Under the pieces are notes generated by a model. The model was not told the origin of the DNA and ran no database searches. It was given only the letters and a program-made list of their open reading frames with translations. Below, one piece after another: positions 53,969 through 62,924 of a stretch of 64,000 nt of DNA (positions within the stretch are counted from its first letter, which is position 1; each line of letters begins with the position of its first letter). The position numbers and the translations under genes are program-made. The stretch spans positions 1 through 64,000 of the forward strand of contig CAKQGD010000005.1 of the NCBI GenBank assembly GCA_934232845.1. The letters are read 5' to 3'. Source of the stretch: an uncultured Oscillospiraceae bacterium (GTDB taxonomy: Bacteria > Bacillota > Clostridia > Oscillospirales > Ruminococcaceae).

Positions 53969-54397
53969 ATGAATCAGAAAAGCAAGAAAAAATCAGCGGA
54001 AAAGAATTCTTTCAAAATGCGCCCGTGCAGAGAGACCTTTGTCTGCAAAGTATGCGGAAAGACCGTTGCTCCGGACGGCGCGGGAAGCGATCACAGAAAT
54101 CACTGTCCGTACTGCCTTTCGAGCCGCCATATGGATGCAGAGCCGGGCGACCGGGCAGCCGGCTGCGGCGGCGTGATGGAGCCGATCGCCGTCTGGGTGA
54201 GAAAAAACGGGGAATGGGCCGTCATTCACCGCTGCAAGATCTGCGGGGCGCTCAGCTCAAACCGCATCGCCGCGGATGACAGCCCAACGAAGCTGCTCTC
54301 TCTTGCGATGAGGCCGGTTGCACTGCCCCCGTTCCCTCTGGAACGGCTGGAGGAAATGATAGAGCAGCTGGAGAAAGAGGGCAATGCGGCGCAGTGA
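53969..54397 (+). CDS. RNHCP-domain zinc-finger protein
   Basis: 142 aa. After a basic tail, cysteine pairs FVCKVCGK, RNHCPYCLSS, a single CGG and HRCKICGA make a zinc-binding domain; the RNHCP signature is exact. The C-terminal 45 residues are helical. GGAGGAAAACTC precedes ATG 53969. The family is of unknown function and may bind nucleic acid. Preceded by a leader ORF and hairpin. Confidence 0.9.
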   Translation: MNQKSKKKSAEKNSFKMRPCRETFVCKVCGKTVAPDGAGSDHRNHCPYCLSSRHMDAEPGDRAAGCGGVMEPIAVWVRKNGEWAVIHRCKICGALSSNRIAADDSPTKLLSLAMRPVALPPFPLERLEEMIEQLEKEGNAAQ

Positions 54398-54506
54398 GGC
54401 CTGCCGGAAAGATAGCAGAGATTCTTTGCCCGTTTTTTAAAAGGCGCATCTTTGCAAAACGGGAATTGAAAAGCTTTTGTTTGCGCGAAAATCAGAAGGG
54501 TAACGA

Positions 54507-54537
54507 TTGACACTCTCCCCTCCGCGGGAGGTATCAT
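54507..54537 (+). promoter_or_regulatory. MerR-type promoter before the amidohydrolase gene
   Basis: TTGACA (54507-54512) and TATCAT (54532-54537) are separated by 19 bases, too far for unaided RNA polymerase. The spacer holds a dyad (CCTCC-GCG-GGAGG). This is the layout of MerR-family activated promoters such as those of BmrR. No MerR gene is in the window. The same CCTCC/GGAGG and following T-run might instead form a weak terminator. Confidence 0.55.
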
Positions 54538-54574
54538 TTTTTATTATGGCAGCGATGCAAGGAAGGAAAGACAG

Positions 54575-55747
54575 ATGATTTTAAAAAACTGCGGCTTTGT
54601 TCCGTTTTTGACGGAAGGAACCGATCTGACAAAAGGGGACGTGCTTGTCACCGGGAACAGGATTGCAAAAATCGCGCCCTGCGGGACCGATTTCGGCACA
54701 GAGGAGGAGATACTTGATCTGGAGGGGAAGACGCTTCTGCCGGGTCTGATCGACATCCACTGCCACCTCTACTATGACGAGTATTCTGCGATCTACGACG
54801 CCCGTCCGGATACGGAGCATACCATCAATGCCGCGGCCTATGCGGCGGAATTTTTAAAGGACGGCTACACGACGGTCCGCGACTGCGGCGACAAGGGCTG
54901 CCGCTGCGCACTGCATGTCAGGCGCGCCGTCGAGGACGGCCGTCTGCCGGGACCGCGCATCACAACCAGCGGCCCCAATATCACCTCGCCGTGGACCGAT
55001 CACGGCGTAAAGGAATTTCATGTGAGCGGTGCGGATGCGTTCCGCGATGCGACAAGACGCAATTTCGCCTATGGCTCCGACTTTATCAAGATTTACGGCT
55101 CCGGCTCTCTGCTGAGTCCGTCCAACGAGCCGGGTTATCCGATCGTCGAGCCGGACGAATATGAGCAGATCATTCTGGTGGCAAAGCGCCATGCCTCCTA
55201 TGCCGCGGTCCATGCGCACGGCACGCTGGCCATCGATATGGCGGTCAAGGCCGGTGTTCACACGGTGGAGCATGCCAGCATGATCAGCGAGGAGACGCTG
55301 CGCTATATCGAAGAGACAAAGCAGGACACCGCCCTTGTGCTGACCATGTATGCCATGGACGAGATTCTGCAGCAGCCGGATACCTATAACGGAAAGCGGA
55401 TGCACCGGCTGATGGATAAAATCATCGGATGCCTCAAAAACGCATATGAAAACCACAAGAGTATTCTGATCGGCTGGGGCACGGACGTCGGCATGAAAAC
55501 CTATGTCAAGGATCCGATGCATGAATTTCGCCTGAGAAAAGAAATGCTCGGTTTTTCCAACGAGGATATCCTGCGGCAGGCGACGATCAATTCCGCAAAG
55601 ATCATTTATCAGGACCACGAGATCGGCTCGATCAAGGAAGGAAAACTTGCCGATCTTGTTGTAGTGGACGGTGACCCCGTGCGCGATATCTCGGTCATGT
55701 ACAAAATTCCCCGGCATGTCATCAAGGATGGCGTGTTGATCCGGTAA
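54575..55747 (+). CDS. Metal-dependent amidohydrolase (imidazolonepropionase/prolidase-like subgroup)
   Basis: 390 aa. Binuclear metal-site residues are all present: His62 and His64 (DIHCHLY), Lys172 (FIKIYGSG, probably carboxylated), His213 or His215 (AVHAHGT), His233 (TVEHAS) and Asp304 (WGTDVG). N- and C-terminal strands form the usual beta-sandwich (LPGLIDIH; GKLADLVVVDGDP). AAGGAAGGA lies upstream of ATG 54575. The family hydrolyses amides, including dipeptides and N-acyl amino acids. Substrate unknown; a MerR-type promoter suggests inducibility by a small molecule. Confidence 0.9.
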   Translation: MILKNCGFVPFLTEGTDLTKGDVLVTGNRIAKIAPCGTDFGTEEEILDLEGKTLLPGLIDIHCHLYYDEYSAIYDARPDTEHTINAAAYAAEFLKDGYTTVRDCGDKGCRCALHVRRAVEDGRLPGPRITTSGPNITSPWTDHGVKEFHVSGADAFRDATRRNFAYGSDFIKIYGSGSLLSPSNEPGYPIVEPDEYEQIILVAKRHASYAAVHAHGTLAIDMAVKAGVHTVEHASMISEETLRYIEETKQDTALVLTMYAMDEILQQPDTYNGKRMHRLMDKIIGCLKNAYENHKSILIGWGTDVGMKTYVKDPMHEFRLRKEMLGFSNEDILRQATINSAKIIYQDHEIGSIKEGKLADLVVVDGDPVRDISVMYKIPRHVIKDGVLIR

Positions 55748-55786
55748 AAAAGCACGGGTGCGCTGTTTGCGTCTTATCCTAAAAGC

Positions 55787-55832
55787 AAAGACCTCTGAAA
55801 AAGGACAGGCTCCTTTTTCAGAGGTCTTTTTT
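55787..55832 (+). terminator. Strong terminator after the amidohydrolase
   Basis: A 19-bp stem (AAAGACCTCTGAAAAAGGA with its complement), loop CAGGC, ending in a T-run. Confidence 0.95.
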
Positions 55833-56165
55833 GCATGCGAAAGAAATAAAATTATTTTTGTGCGGGGAAAAAAGCGTTTTGTCTGCGGCAAAAGCCGAAA
55901 AAAGAAACAAAAAAGCCGAGGAAAAACCGGTGTTTTTTCTTTTTGTTTCGATAAAGGCATATGGAAGAGGAAAATAATTTCGGCCGATCGAAACGATTGC
56001 CAAAAACCGAAAGTTTTTTCGGTTCATATCAAATTTTAATAGGTGCTGTTTGCTGATATGATACAGGTAGAAAACCCGTTTTCTCATAAGCGGAGGCATT
56101 TCGGGGCACGTCGGAAGAGAGCATCCGCCCTGCAATGCTTTGACGCAGAAAGGAGTGAAGCTGCT
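55833..56165. other. Upstream region of the 2-hydroxyacyl-CoA catabolic cluster
   Basis: About 330 AT-rich bases before the enoyl-CoA hydratase gene. A possible -10 (TATGAT near 56057) lacks a clear -35. No riboswitch recognised. The frame open from 56043 into the hydratase has no ribosome binding site. Confidence 0.5.
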
Positions 56166-56939
56166 ATGAAGGTTTTTTCCTTTGAGCGAAGGAATTTAGT
56201 CGCCGTATTCACGCTGAACAGGCCTGAGAAATCAAACGCCGTCACACCGGATTTAATGCGCGAAATGGAAGCTGCGATGATGGAGTTTATGGAGGACGAC
56301 GCGCTTCGGGTCGGCATCATCACCGGTGCGGGAGAGAAGGCGTTCTGCTCCGGAGCGGATATTGCGGAATGGCTGCCCTTTGTCAAACAGACGGCGGACC
56401 GGCCGTGGCGGATCCCCGATACGCCGATGCGGGGTATGTACGTCACAAAGCCTCTGATCGCGGCGGTGAACGGCGTCGCATTCGGCGGCGGAGCGGAGAT
56501 CGCCTTGGCCTGCGATTTTCGCATTGCGTCGGAAAACGCTGCGTTTCGCTTTCCGGAGCCGAGCCTCGGCATTCTGCCCCGTCTGGGAGGGACGCAGCGT
56601 CTGCCGCGCCTGATCGGACGTGCCCGGGCGATGGAGATTCTGCTTACCAATCAAAAGGTGGATGCGCAGACGGCGCTTTCGATCGGACTGGTCAACCGGG
56701 TCGTTAAACAAGAAGAACTGATGGACGCCGCGATGGAACTTGCGCAGAAAATCTGTACGCTTGCGCCTCTGGCGGTCACGGCGATCAAGCGCTGTGTCTG
56801 CGAGGGCTGCGAGCTTCCGCTGGAGAGAGGTCTGGCGCTGGAAAATGAAATCGGCCTGACGCTGTATCAGACGGAGGATTACGAAGAAGGCCGCGCCGCG
56901 TTTCGTGAGAAGCGCGCTCCCCGATTTAAGGGGAAATAA
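56166..56939 (+). CDS. Enoyl-CoA hydratase/isomerase family protein
   Basis: 257 aa crotonase fold. LNRPEKSNAVTPDLM, the oxyanion-hole segments FCSGADIAEW and NGVAFGGGAEIALACDFRI, and FPEPSLGILPRLGGTQRLPR with the two acidic positions of hydratases. ATG 56166 has AAAGGAG ten bases upstream. First gene of a cluster running to the window end. It may add water to the enoyl-CoA made by the dehydratase, or shift a double bond. Confidence 0.92.
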   Translation: MKVFSFERRNLVAVFTLNRPEKSNAVTPDLMREMEAAMMEFMEDDALRVGIITGAGEKAFCSGADIAEWLPFVKQTADRPWRIPDTPMRGMYVTKPLIAAVNGVAFGGGAEIALACDFRIASENAAFRFPEPSLGILPRLGGTQRLPRLIGRARAMEILLTNQKVDAQTALSIGLVNRVVKQEELMDAAMELAQKICTLAPLAVTAIKRCVCEGCELPLERGLALENEIGLTLYQTEDYEEGRAAFREKRAPRFKGK

Positions 56940-56978
56940 ATTACCGACAGGGCCAAGGCCCGGAAAGGAAGCGCTCAT

Positions 56979-58160
56979 ATGCAGGCATTGGAAGGTTTGA
57001 AGGTCGTGGAGGTCGGCAACATCATCGCCGGGCCGTGGTGCGGCACGATGCTCGCCGATTTCGGCGCCCGCGTCATCAAGGTCGAACCGCCCAAGACAGG
57101 CGATCTGATCCGCGGCATGGGCCGCGTCAAGGATCTCTGGTTCGCGGTGGAGGGCCGCAATAAGCAGACGGTGTCGCTGAATCTTAAGGACCCAAAGGGC
57201 AAGGAAATTCTCTGGAGGCTGATCGAGGACGCGGATGTTCTGATTGAAAATTTTCGCCCCGGCGTTTTCAAAAAGCTTGGATTTACCTGGGAAGAGATGC
57301 ACAAGCGCAATCCCCGCCTGATTTATACGGTGGCCTCGGGCTACGGCACAACGGGGCCGTATTCCCACAAGCCCGGCTTTGACCGCATGGGACTCGCGCA
57401 GGGCGGCTTCCTTGAAGTAACCGGATACCCTGACACGCCTCCCGTCAAGCCCGGCATCTCAGTCGCGGATTTTTATACCGCGATGTTCGGCTGCATGGCC
57501 ACAATGTTTGCGATCTATTACCGCGATGTGGCCGGCGCCGGAGAGGGACAGATGATCGACTGCGCGCTCAACGAATCGACGCTGCGTCTGCAGGAATCCA
57601 TTCTTGCCGAGTATTCGTTCGACGGCTCAATCCGCACCCGCATCGGCAACGGCACGCTTGTTACCGTTCCGGCGGGGCATTTTCTCACCAAGGACGGCAA
57701 GTATCTGGCGCTGTCCGTCTCCGGCGACAAGCTCTATCATGCCTGTATGGAGAAGATCGGCCGGCCCGACATGAATGAGGTGGAGGAATATAAAACCGGT
57801 ACCGGCCGCACCGCGCACCGCGAGGAGATCAACCGCGTCTTTGCCGAGTGGGCGCTGCAGCATACGATCGAGGAATGTCTCGAGACCCTCGGCGACGACA
57901 TTCCCAATACGCGCATCTATAACGTCGAGGACATTATGAAGGATCCGCAGTTTGCGTTCCGCAACGATATCGTTGAGGTGGATACGAAAAAATTCGGCCG
58001 CATCAAGATGCAGAACGTCGTTCCCAAGATGTCCGCCACTCCCGGCGAAATCAGATGGCCGGGTCCGGAAATCGGCGAGTTCAACTATAAAGTTTATCAC
58101 GATCTGCTCGGCTATTCCGATGAGGAAATCGAGGAGATGAAGAAAAACAAAACGATCTGA
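56979..58160 (+). CDS. Family III (CaiB/BaiF) CoA-transferase
   Basis: 393 aa. VEVGNIIAGPWCGTMLADFG, VIKVEPPKTGD, ENFRPGVFKKLG and the catalytic Asp at about 164 (ISVADFYTAMFG) identify the family. It would move CoA onto a 2-hydroxy acid, probably from the product acyl-CoA, as FldA and HadA do. GGAAAGGAAG precedes ATG 56979. It starts 39 bases after the hydratase and is followed by the dehydratase activator, the same order as fldAIBC and hadAIBC. Confidence 0.92.
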   Translation: MQALEGLKVVEVGNIIAGPWCGTMLADFGARVIKVEPPKTGDLIRGMGRVKDLWFAVEGRNKQTVSLNLKDPKGKEILWRLIEDADVLIENFRPGVFKKLGFTWEEMHKRNPRLIYTVASGYGTTGPYSHKPGFDRMGLAQGGFLEVTGYPDTPPVKPGISVADFYTAMFGCMATMFAIYYRDVAGAGEGQMIDCALNESTLRLQESILAEYSFDGSIRTRIGNGTLVTVPAGHFLTKDGKYLALSVSGDKLYHACMEKIGRPDMNEVEEYKTGTGRTAHREEINRVFAEWALQHTIEECLETLGDDIPNTRIYNVEDIMKDPQFAFRNDIVEVDTKKFGRIKMQNVVPKMSATPGEIRWPGPEIGEFNYKVYHDLLGYSDEEIEEMKKNKTI

Positions 58161-58187
58161 AACCAACAAAATCGGGGGAAGCCATCT

Positions 58188-58964
58188 ATGCTTACACTGG
58201 GAATCGACATCGGTTCCACGGCCTGCAAGTGCGTGATTCTGCAAGACGGGTGCAAGATCGCAGGAAAGGCGGTTTATCCGCTCGGTACCGGGACGGTTGG
58301 ACCGAAGAAGGTCTTTGACGCAGCTCTTGCCGAGGCGGGCGCCGCACGAAAGGACATCGCGCACGTTCTTGTGACGGGCTACGGCCGTTTTCAGTTTGAC
58401 GGCGCGGACAGTCAAAAAAGCGAGATCACCTGCCATGCGGCCGGCATTCATTTTCTGATGCCGGAGGTGCGCACGATCGTGGATATCGGCGGGCAGGACA
58501 TCAAGGCGCTACGGCTTAACGAGCGGGGACAGCTTGGCAATTTTGTAATGAACGACAAGTGCGCCGCCGGGACGGGACGCTTTCTTGACGTGATGGCCGG
58601 CGTAATGAACGTAAAAACCTGCGAGCTTGCCGCCATCTCGGACGAAGCCGCCGAGCCGGTAAGCATCAGCAGCACCTGTACGGTCTTTGCGGAAAGCGAG
58701 GTCATCTCCAAGCTCTCCGGCAGTGTCCGCCTGCCGGATCTGGTGGCCGGTATCCATGCGTCGGCGGCGAGCCGCGTCGCGGGGCTGGTGTTCCGCATCG
58801 GGGTCGTCCCGCAGGTCGCGATGAGCGGAGGCGTCGCATTGAATCACGGGGTCGTGCGTGCTCTCGAAAAGGAACTCAAGACCCCTGTTACGGTACATCC
58901 CCTCTGCCAGTATGCGGGGGCGCTCGGAGCGGCGCTGCTCGCGTACCGAGAGGCGGTACGATAA
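58188..58964 (+). CDS. ATP-dependent activator of 2-hydroxyacyl-CoA dehydratase
   Basis: 258 aa ASKHA-fold ATPase (TLGIDIGSTACKCV at the N-terminus, VDIGGQDIKAL). Two cysteines, Cys125 (NDKCAAGTGRF) and Cys164 (SSTCTVFAESE), bridge the [4Fe-4S] cluster of the homodimer. Uses ATP to send one low-potential electron to the dehydratase. Homologous to HgdC, FldI and HadI. Very oxygen sensitive in known members, consistent with an anaerobe. Confidence 0.95.
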   Translation: MLTLGIDIGSTACKCVILQDGCKIAGKAVYPLGTGTVGPKKVFDAALAEAGAARKDIAHVLVTGYGRFQFDGADSQKSEITCHAAGIHFLMPEVRTIVDIGGQDIKALRLNERGQLGNFVMNDKCAAGTGRFLDVMAGVMNVKTCELAAISDEAAEPVSISSTCTVFAESEVISKLSGSVRLPDLVAGIHASAASRVAGLVFRIGVVPQVAMSGGVALNHGVVRALEKELKTPVTVHPLCQYAGALGAALLAYREAVR

Positions 58965-59022
58965 AAACCACTGCCGCACGGGTCCGCCCTGCGGCCCAAA
59001 ATCTGGAAAGGAGAATGAACCA

Positions 59023-60303
59023 TTGGCTGAAATTACACCCGCCGCCAAGGTCAGGCGTCCGCTGCCGCTGTCAAGACAGATGGTCAACGCGCAGACCGCC
59101 AAGGCGTACGCAGATGCATGGAAAGCCGCCGACGAGGGAAAACCGATCGGCTGGTCCACCGCGATCTTTGCTCAGGAGGTCTGCGAGGTCTTTGACATTC
59201 CGGTTCTTTACCCGGAGAACAACTGCGCCACCATGTCGGCGCGCCATCTCGGCGAAGCCTATATCGCCGAGGCGGAGGGAGCGCTGCGCTACCCCATCAA
59301 TATCTGCTCTTACTCCCGGCTGAATCTCGGCTATGCGTCGAAGCTTCTGAGCGAGCCTGCTTCGATTCCGCACGAGGCGCCGTATCTTCCCAAGCCGACC
59401 TTTCTTCTTCTGACAAACAACAGCTGTACGCAGCTTATGAAGTGGTACGAGAATCTTTCCGAGATGTTCCATGTGCCGATTTTCTTCATAGACGCGCTGT
59501 TCAATTCCTATGAGGAAGAGCCGAAGCCGCATAAGATCCGATACGTCCGCAGTCAGATCGAGAGCTATATCGCGCAGATGGAGAAATTCCTCGGGCGCAG
59601 GTTCGACTGGGAAAAGTTTTACGAGGTGCAGAAGATTTCTCAGGAAAACTGCAGGCTCTTTGACGAAATCGTGGCCCTCAACCGGCGCAGACCCGCCCCG
59701 ATGAGCGGCTTCGACCTGTTCAACTACATGTCCTGCCTTGTGATCTGCCGCGGAAAGCGTTCGACGACGGAGATTTTCAAGCAGCTCAAGAAGGAGATCG
59801 AAGAGCACATTGCCAACGGCACCTCCACCTTCCCGTCGGAAGAAAAATACCGCGTCCATTGGGAGGGGATCGCCTGCTGGCCAAATCTCGGCTTCAACCT
59901 CAAGACCCTCAAGAACTACAACGTCAATGCCGTGATGAACGGCTACGTCACCGCGTGGGATGTTCTCTACACGCCGGGCAATCTCGACGAGATGGCGCGT
60001 GCCTATCAGTGCTCGTCCACCAACAGCTTTTCGACGCCCGCGATTATGCAGAAGCGTGTGGACTCGATTCGGGATTTTGGGTGCGAGGGCATGCTCTGCC
60101 ACGTCAACCGCAGCTGCAAGCTGATGACATTTCACATCCATGTCGGCCGCGAAATCGTCGATGAAAAGGCGCATGTACCGGTCGCAACGTTTGACGGAGA
60201 TCAATCCGATCCCCGTATTTTTAACGAGGCTCAGTTTGAAACCCGTCTGCAGGGACTTGTGGAGATTATGGAGGAAAAAAAGGAGGGAGCGGCAAATGTC
60301 TGA
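59023..60303 (+). CDS. 2-hydroxyacyl-CoA dehydratase subunit (FldB/HadB/HgdA-type)
   Basis: 426 aa from a TTG at 59023 with AAAGGAG nine bases upstream; upstream in-frame codons lack a ribosome binding site and overlap the activator. Family segments: PVLYPENNCATMSARHLGEA, ICSYSRLNLGY, LLTNNSCTQLMKWYENLSEM, FDLFNYMSCLVICRGKRST, GCEGMLCHVNRSCK. Conserved cysteines (for example in NNCA, NICSY, NSCTQ) ligate the iron-sulfur cluster. Substrate specificity is not readable. Confidence 0.93.
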   Translation: MAEITPAAKVRRPLPLSRQMVNAQTAKAYADAWKAADEGKPIGWSTAIFAQEVCEVFDIPVLYPENNCATMSARHLGEAYIAEAEGALRYPINICSYSRLNLGYASKLLSEPASIPHEAPYLPKPTFLLLTNNSCTQLMKWYENLSEMFHVPIFFIDALFNSYEEEPKPHKIRYVRSQIESYIAQMEKFLGRRFDWEKFYEVQKISQENCRLFDEIVALNRRRPAPMSGFDLFNYMSCLVICRGKRSTTEIFKQLKKEIEEHIANGTSTFPSEEKYRVHWEGIACWPNLGFNLKTLKNYNVNAVMNGYVTAWDVLYTPGNLDEMARAYQCSSTNSFSTPAIMQKRVDSIRDFGCEGMLCHVNRSCKLMTFHIHVGREIVDEKAHVPVATFDGDQSDPRIFNEAQFETRLQGLVEIMEEKKEGAANV

Positions 60304-61423
60304 ACTGAACTGCCTGCTTTTCGAACTGCGGGAAGCTGCGGCCCATCCCCGCCGTCAGCTCGACCGGTACCTTGCGAAAGGCAAAAAGGTCGTGGGCTGT
60401 TTCCCGATCTATGTTCCGGAGGAGATCATTCACGCCGCCGGCCTTGTTCCGATGGGCCTGTGGGGCGGGCAGGTCACACCGACCGTCGCCGGAAAGTACA
60501 ACCCTATTTTCACCTGTTCCATCATGCGCTCCTGTCTGGAATACGGCATGACCGGCGTGTATCAGGGCCTTTCCTGTGCGGCGATGCCGATTCTCTGCGA
60601 TACGTTCCGCGGCATGAGCTCCGGCTGGCGCGCGGGCGCCGCAGAGATCCCTCTCGCGACTCTGATCCAGCCGCAGAACCGTACCGACCCCGGCGCGCGG
60701 GAATTTCTTGCCGCCGAGTATGAGGAATTCGCGAAAAAGATCGCCGAGCTGACCGGGACCGAGGTCCCTTGTGAAGAAGCGCTGCAGAGGAGCATCGAGA
60801 TCTACAACACGCATTCCGCCGCGATGATGCGCTTTGCTGCCGTCGCCAACGATCATCTCGACGTGATCACGCCTGCGGTGCGCCACGCGGTCATGAAGAG
60901 CGCGCTGATGATGACAAAGGAGGAGCATACCGAAAAGGTGCTCGCCGTCATCGCAAAGCTGGAGAAACTGCCCGCGTACGAATGGAAAGGCAAAAAGGTC
61001 ATTCTTACCGGCATCACCGCCGAGCCGGACGGATTTCTCGAGATGTTTGCCGAGAACAACATTGCCGTTGTCGGCGACGATCTCGCGCAGGAATCCCGCC
61101 TCTACCGCACGCCCATCCCCGCGGGCAAAAACGCGTTTGACCGTCTGGCCGGGCAGTGGTTTGACCGCCATGGCTGTTCCGTGGTGCATGAGACCCGCTT
61201 CACCCGCGGAGAAATGCTTGTCGGCATGGCGCGGGAGGCCGGCGCCGATGGCGTCGCGGTCTGCCTGATGCGGTTCTGCGACGTCGAGGAATACGACGCG
61301 CCCCTGATCGAAAAAGAGGTCGAGGCTGCCTCTCTTCGCTGTCTGGTGCTTGAGATCGACCAGAGCACACAGAACAATGAGCAGTCCCGCACCAAGCTGC
61401 AGAGCTTTGCCGAGATGGAATAA
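60296..61423 (+). CDS. 2-hydroxyacyl-CoA dehydratase subunit (FldC/HadC/HgdB-type)
   Basis: 375 aa. VVGCFPIYVPEEIIHAAGLV, FTCSIMRSCLEYGMTGVYQG and QNRTDPGAREFLAAEYEEFA resemble the second dehydratase subunit, with conserved cysteines for its own cluster. ATG 60296 overlaps the previous gene by eight bases, with AGGAGGGAGC upstream, so the two subunits are translationally coupled. Confidence 0.93.
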   Translation: MSELNCLLFELREAAAHPRRQLDRYLAKGKKVVGCFPIYVPEEIIHAAGLVPMGLWGGQVTPTVAGKYNPIFTCSIMRSCLEYGMTGVYQGLSCAAMPILCDTFRGMSSGWRAGAAEIPLATLIQPQNRTDPGAREFLAAEYEEFAKKIAELTGTEVPCEEALQRSIEIYNTHSAAMMRFAAVANDHLDVITPAVRHAVMKSALMMTKEEHTEKVLAVIAKLEKLPAYEWKGKKVILTGITAEPDGFLEMFAENNIAVVGDDLAQESRLYRTPIPAGKNAFDRLAGQWFDRHGCSVVHETRFTRGEMLVGMAREAGADGVAVCLMRFCDVEEYDAPLIEKEVEAASLRCLVLEIDQSTQNNEQSRTKLQSFAEME

Positions 61424-61485
61424 GACTCTCACGGGCCGCGGAAAGCGCAAATCAAAAAACTCCCGGCTGTCTAAAACGCCGGATA

Positions 61486-61505
61486 CCATTTGTAATATCA
61501 AATGG
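61486..61505. promoter_or_regulatory. Palindromic operator-like site before the LarA-like gene
   Basis: CCATTTG, TAATAT, CAAATGG: perfect 7-bp arms in the 190-base gap between the dehydratase and the LarA-like gene. Could be a repressor site controlling the LarA/TAXI part separately. Confidence 0.4.
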
Positions 61506-61613
61506 ATTTAATACGACAAAGCTTAACACTGCGGCCTTATTCCGGGAGGAAAGCCGTGGTAAAAAGGCAGCAGTTTGCTTTATGCGTCCTTTTACAGAAA
61601 AGGAGATGAAAAA

Positions 61614-62924
61614 ATGGGAATTCTTGCAGAACGGCTTGCACAGGCGCCGATTCCGAAGATGTTTCTTGTGGAACAGAAGTTTTCCAAAGAGAATATCCCG
61701 GCAGAGAATATTCCGCCTTTGCTGCACGCACAGCTTTCCGCACCGGAGATCGCAGATACCCTTCAGCCGGGAATGCGCGTCGCTCTCACGGCGGGCAGCC
61801 GCGGAATCGCCAATATCGCCTTGATTCTGCGGTGTACGGCGGATTTTGTGAAGGAGCAAGGCGCCGTACCCTTTATCGTTCCCACCATGGGAAGTCACGG
61901 CGGTGCGACGGCAGAGGGGCAGCTGCAGGTTCTTTATGAGCTGGGCATCACAGAGGAAAGCTGCGGCTGCCCGATCATTTCCTCCATGGAAACCGCCTAT
62001 ATCGGGGACACGGACGACGGCAGGCCCGTGTATATCGATAAAAACGCCTACGAGGCGGACGGCATCATCGTGATCAACCGCGTCAAGCCTCACACCGGTT
62101 TTCGCGGCCCTTATGAGAGCGGACTGATGAAAATGATGGCGATCGGACTCGGAAAGCAGTACGGCGCCGAGCAGTGCCACAGCGAGGGCTTTAAGAGCAT
62201 GGCGGCCAATGTGCCGCGCTTCGGCGGAGTGGTTTTGGAAAAATCCAACGTGCTGTTCGGCATTGCCCTGCTGGAGAACGCCTACGACGAAACCCGGCGG
62301 ATCGTGACGCTGCCTGCCGGCCGGATTGCAGAGGAAGAGCCAAAGCTGCTCAAAGAGGCGTTTCTGCACATGCCCCGCATTCTGGTGGACCGCTGCGATG
62401 TTTTGATCGTCGACGAAATCGGCAAAAACTACAGCGGCGGCGGCATGGATCCGAACGTGACCGGCACATGGCACAACACGTACGGCAGCGGTGGTATCCG
62501 TGCGTTTCGGGTCGCGGTGCTCGACGTCAGCGAGGCGTCCCACGGCAACGCGCACGGCGTCGGCGGCGCGCATGCGACAACCCGCCGGCTGTTTGAAAAA
62601 ATCGATTTCGAGGCGATGTATATCAACGGCTTTACCAGCGTACTGGTTACGCCGGGGCGGATTCCTTGGATCATGGAAAACGACAAACAGGCCATTCAGA
62701 TGTGTCTCGCCACCTGTGAGGAGGGGGACCCGAAGAATCACAGCGTGGTCCGCATTCCGAACAGTCTTACGCTCGAACGGATCTGGCTGTCAGAATCCTA
62801 CTACGAGGAGGCCCGCTCCAATCCGGATATGAAAATCCTGTGCGAGCCGAAAGAGATGCAGTTTGATGCAGACTGCAGCCTGATGGACCGATATTACGAT
62901 GAGAAAGAGAGGGAATCTCAATGA
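61614..62924 (+). CDS. LarA-like (DUF2088) nickel-pincer-cofactor isomerase family protein
   Basis: 436 aa. VALTAGSRGIANIALILRC, FIVPTMGSHGGATAEGQLQV, INRVKPHTGFRGPYESGLMK and GGAHATTRRLFEKI fit the lactate-racemase-domain family that includes LarA. Family members racemise or epimerise 2-hydroxy acids with a nickel-pincer nucleotide; LarA maturation genes (larB, larC, larE) are not in the window. AAAGGAGATG precedes ATG 61614. It sits in the 2-hydroxyacyl-CoA dehydratase cluster and its stop overlaps the transporter gene (ATGA). I infer that it supplies the right stereoisomer to the pathway. Confidence 0.88.
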   Translation: MGILAERLAQAPIPKMFLVEQKFSKENIPAENIPPLLHAQLSAPEIADTLQPGMRVALTAGSRGIANIALILRCTADFVKEQGAVPFIVPTMGSHGGATAEGQLQVLYELGITEESCGCPIISSMETAYIGDTDDGRPVYIDKNAYEADGIIVINRVKPHTGFRGPYESGLMKMMAIGLGKQYGAEQCHSEGFKSMAANVPRFGGVVLEKSNVLFGIALLENAYDETRRIVTLPAGRIAEEEPKLLKEAFLHMPRILVDRCDVLIVDEIGKNYSGGGMDPNVTGTWHNTYGSGGIRAFRVAVLDVSEASHGNAHGVGGAHATTRRLFEKIDFEAMYINGFTSVLVTPGRIPWIMENDKQAIQMCLATCEEGDPKNHSVVRIPNSLTLERIWLSESYYEEARSNPDMKILCEPKEMQFDADCSLMDRYYDEKERESQ

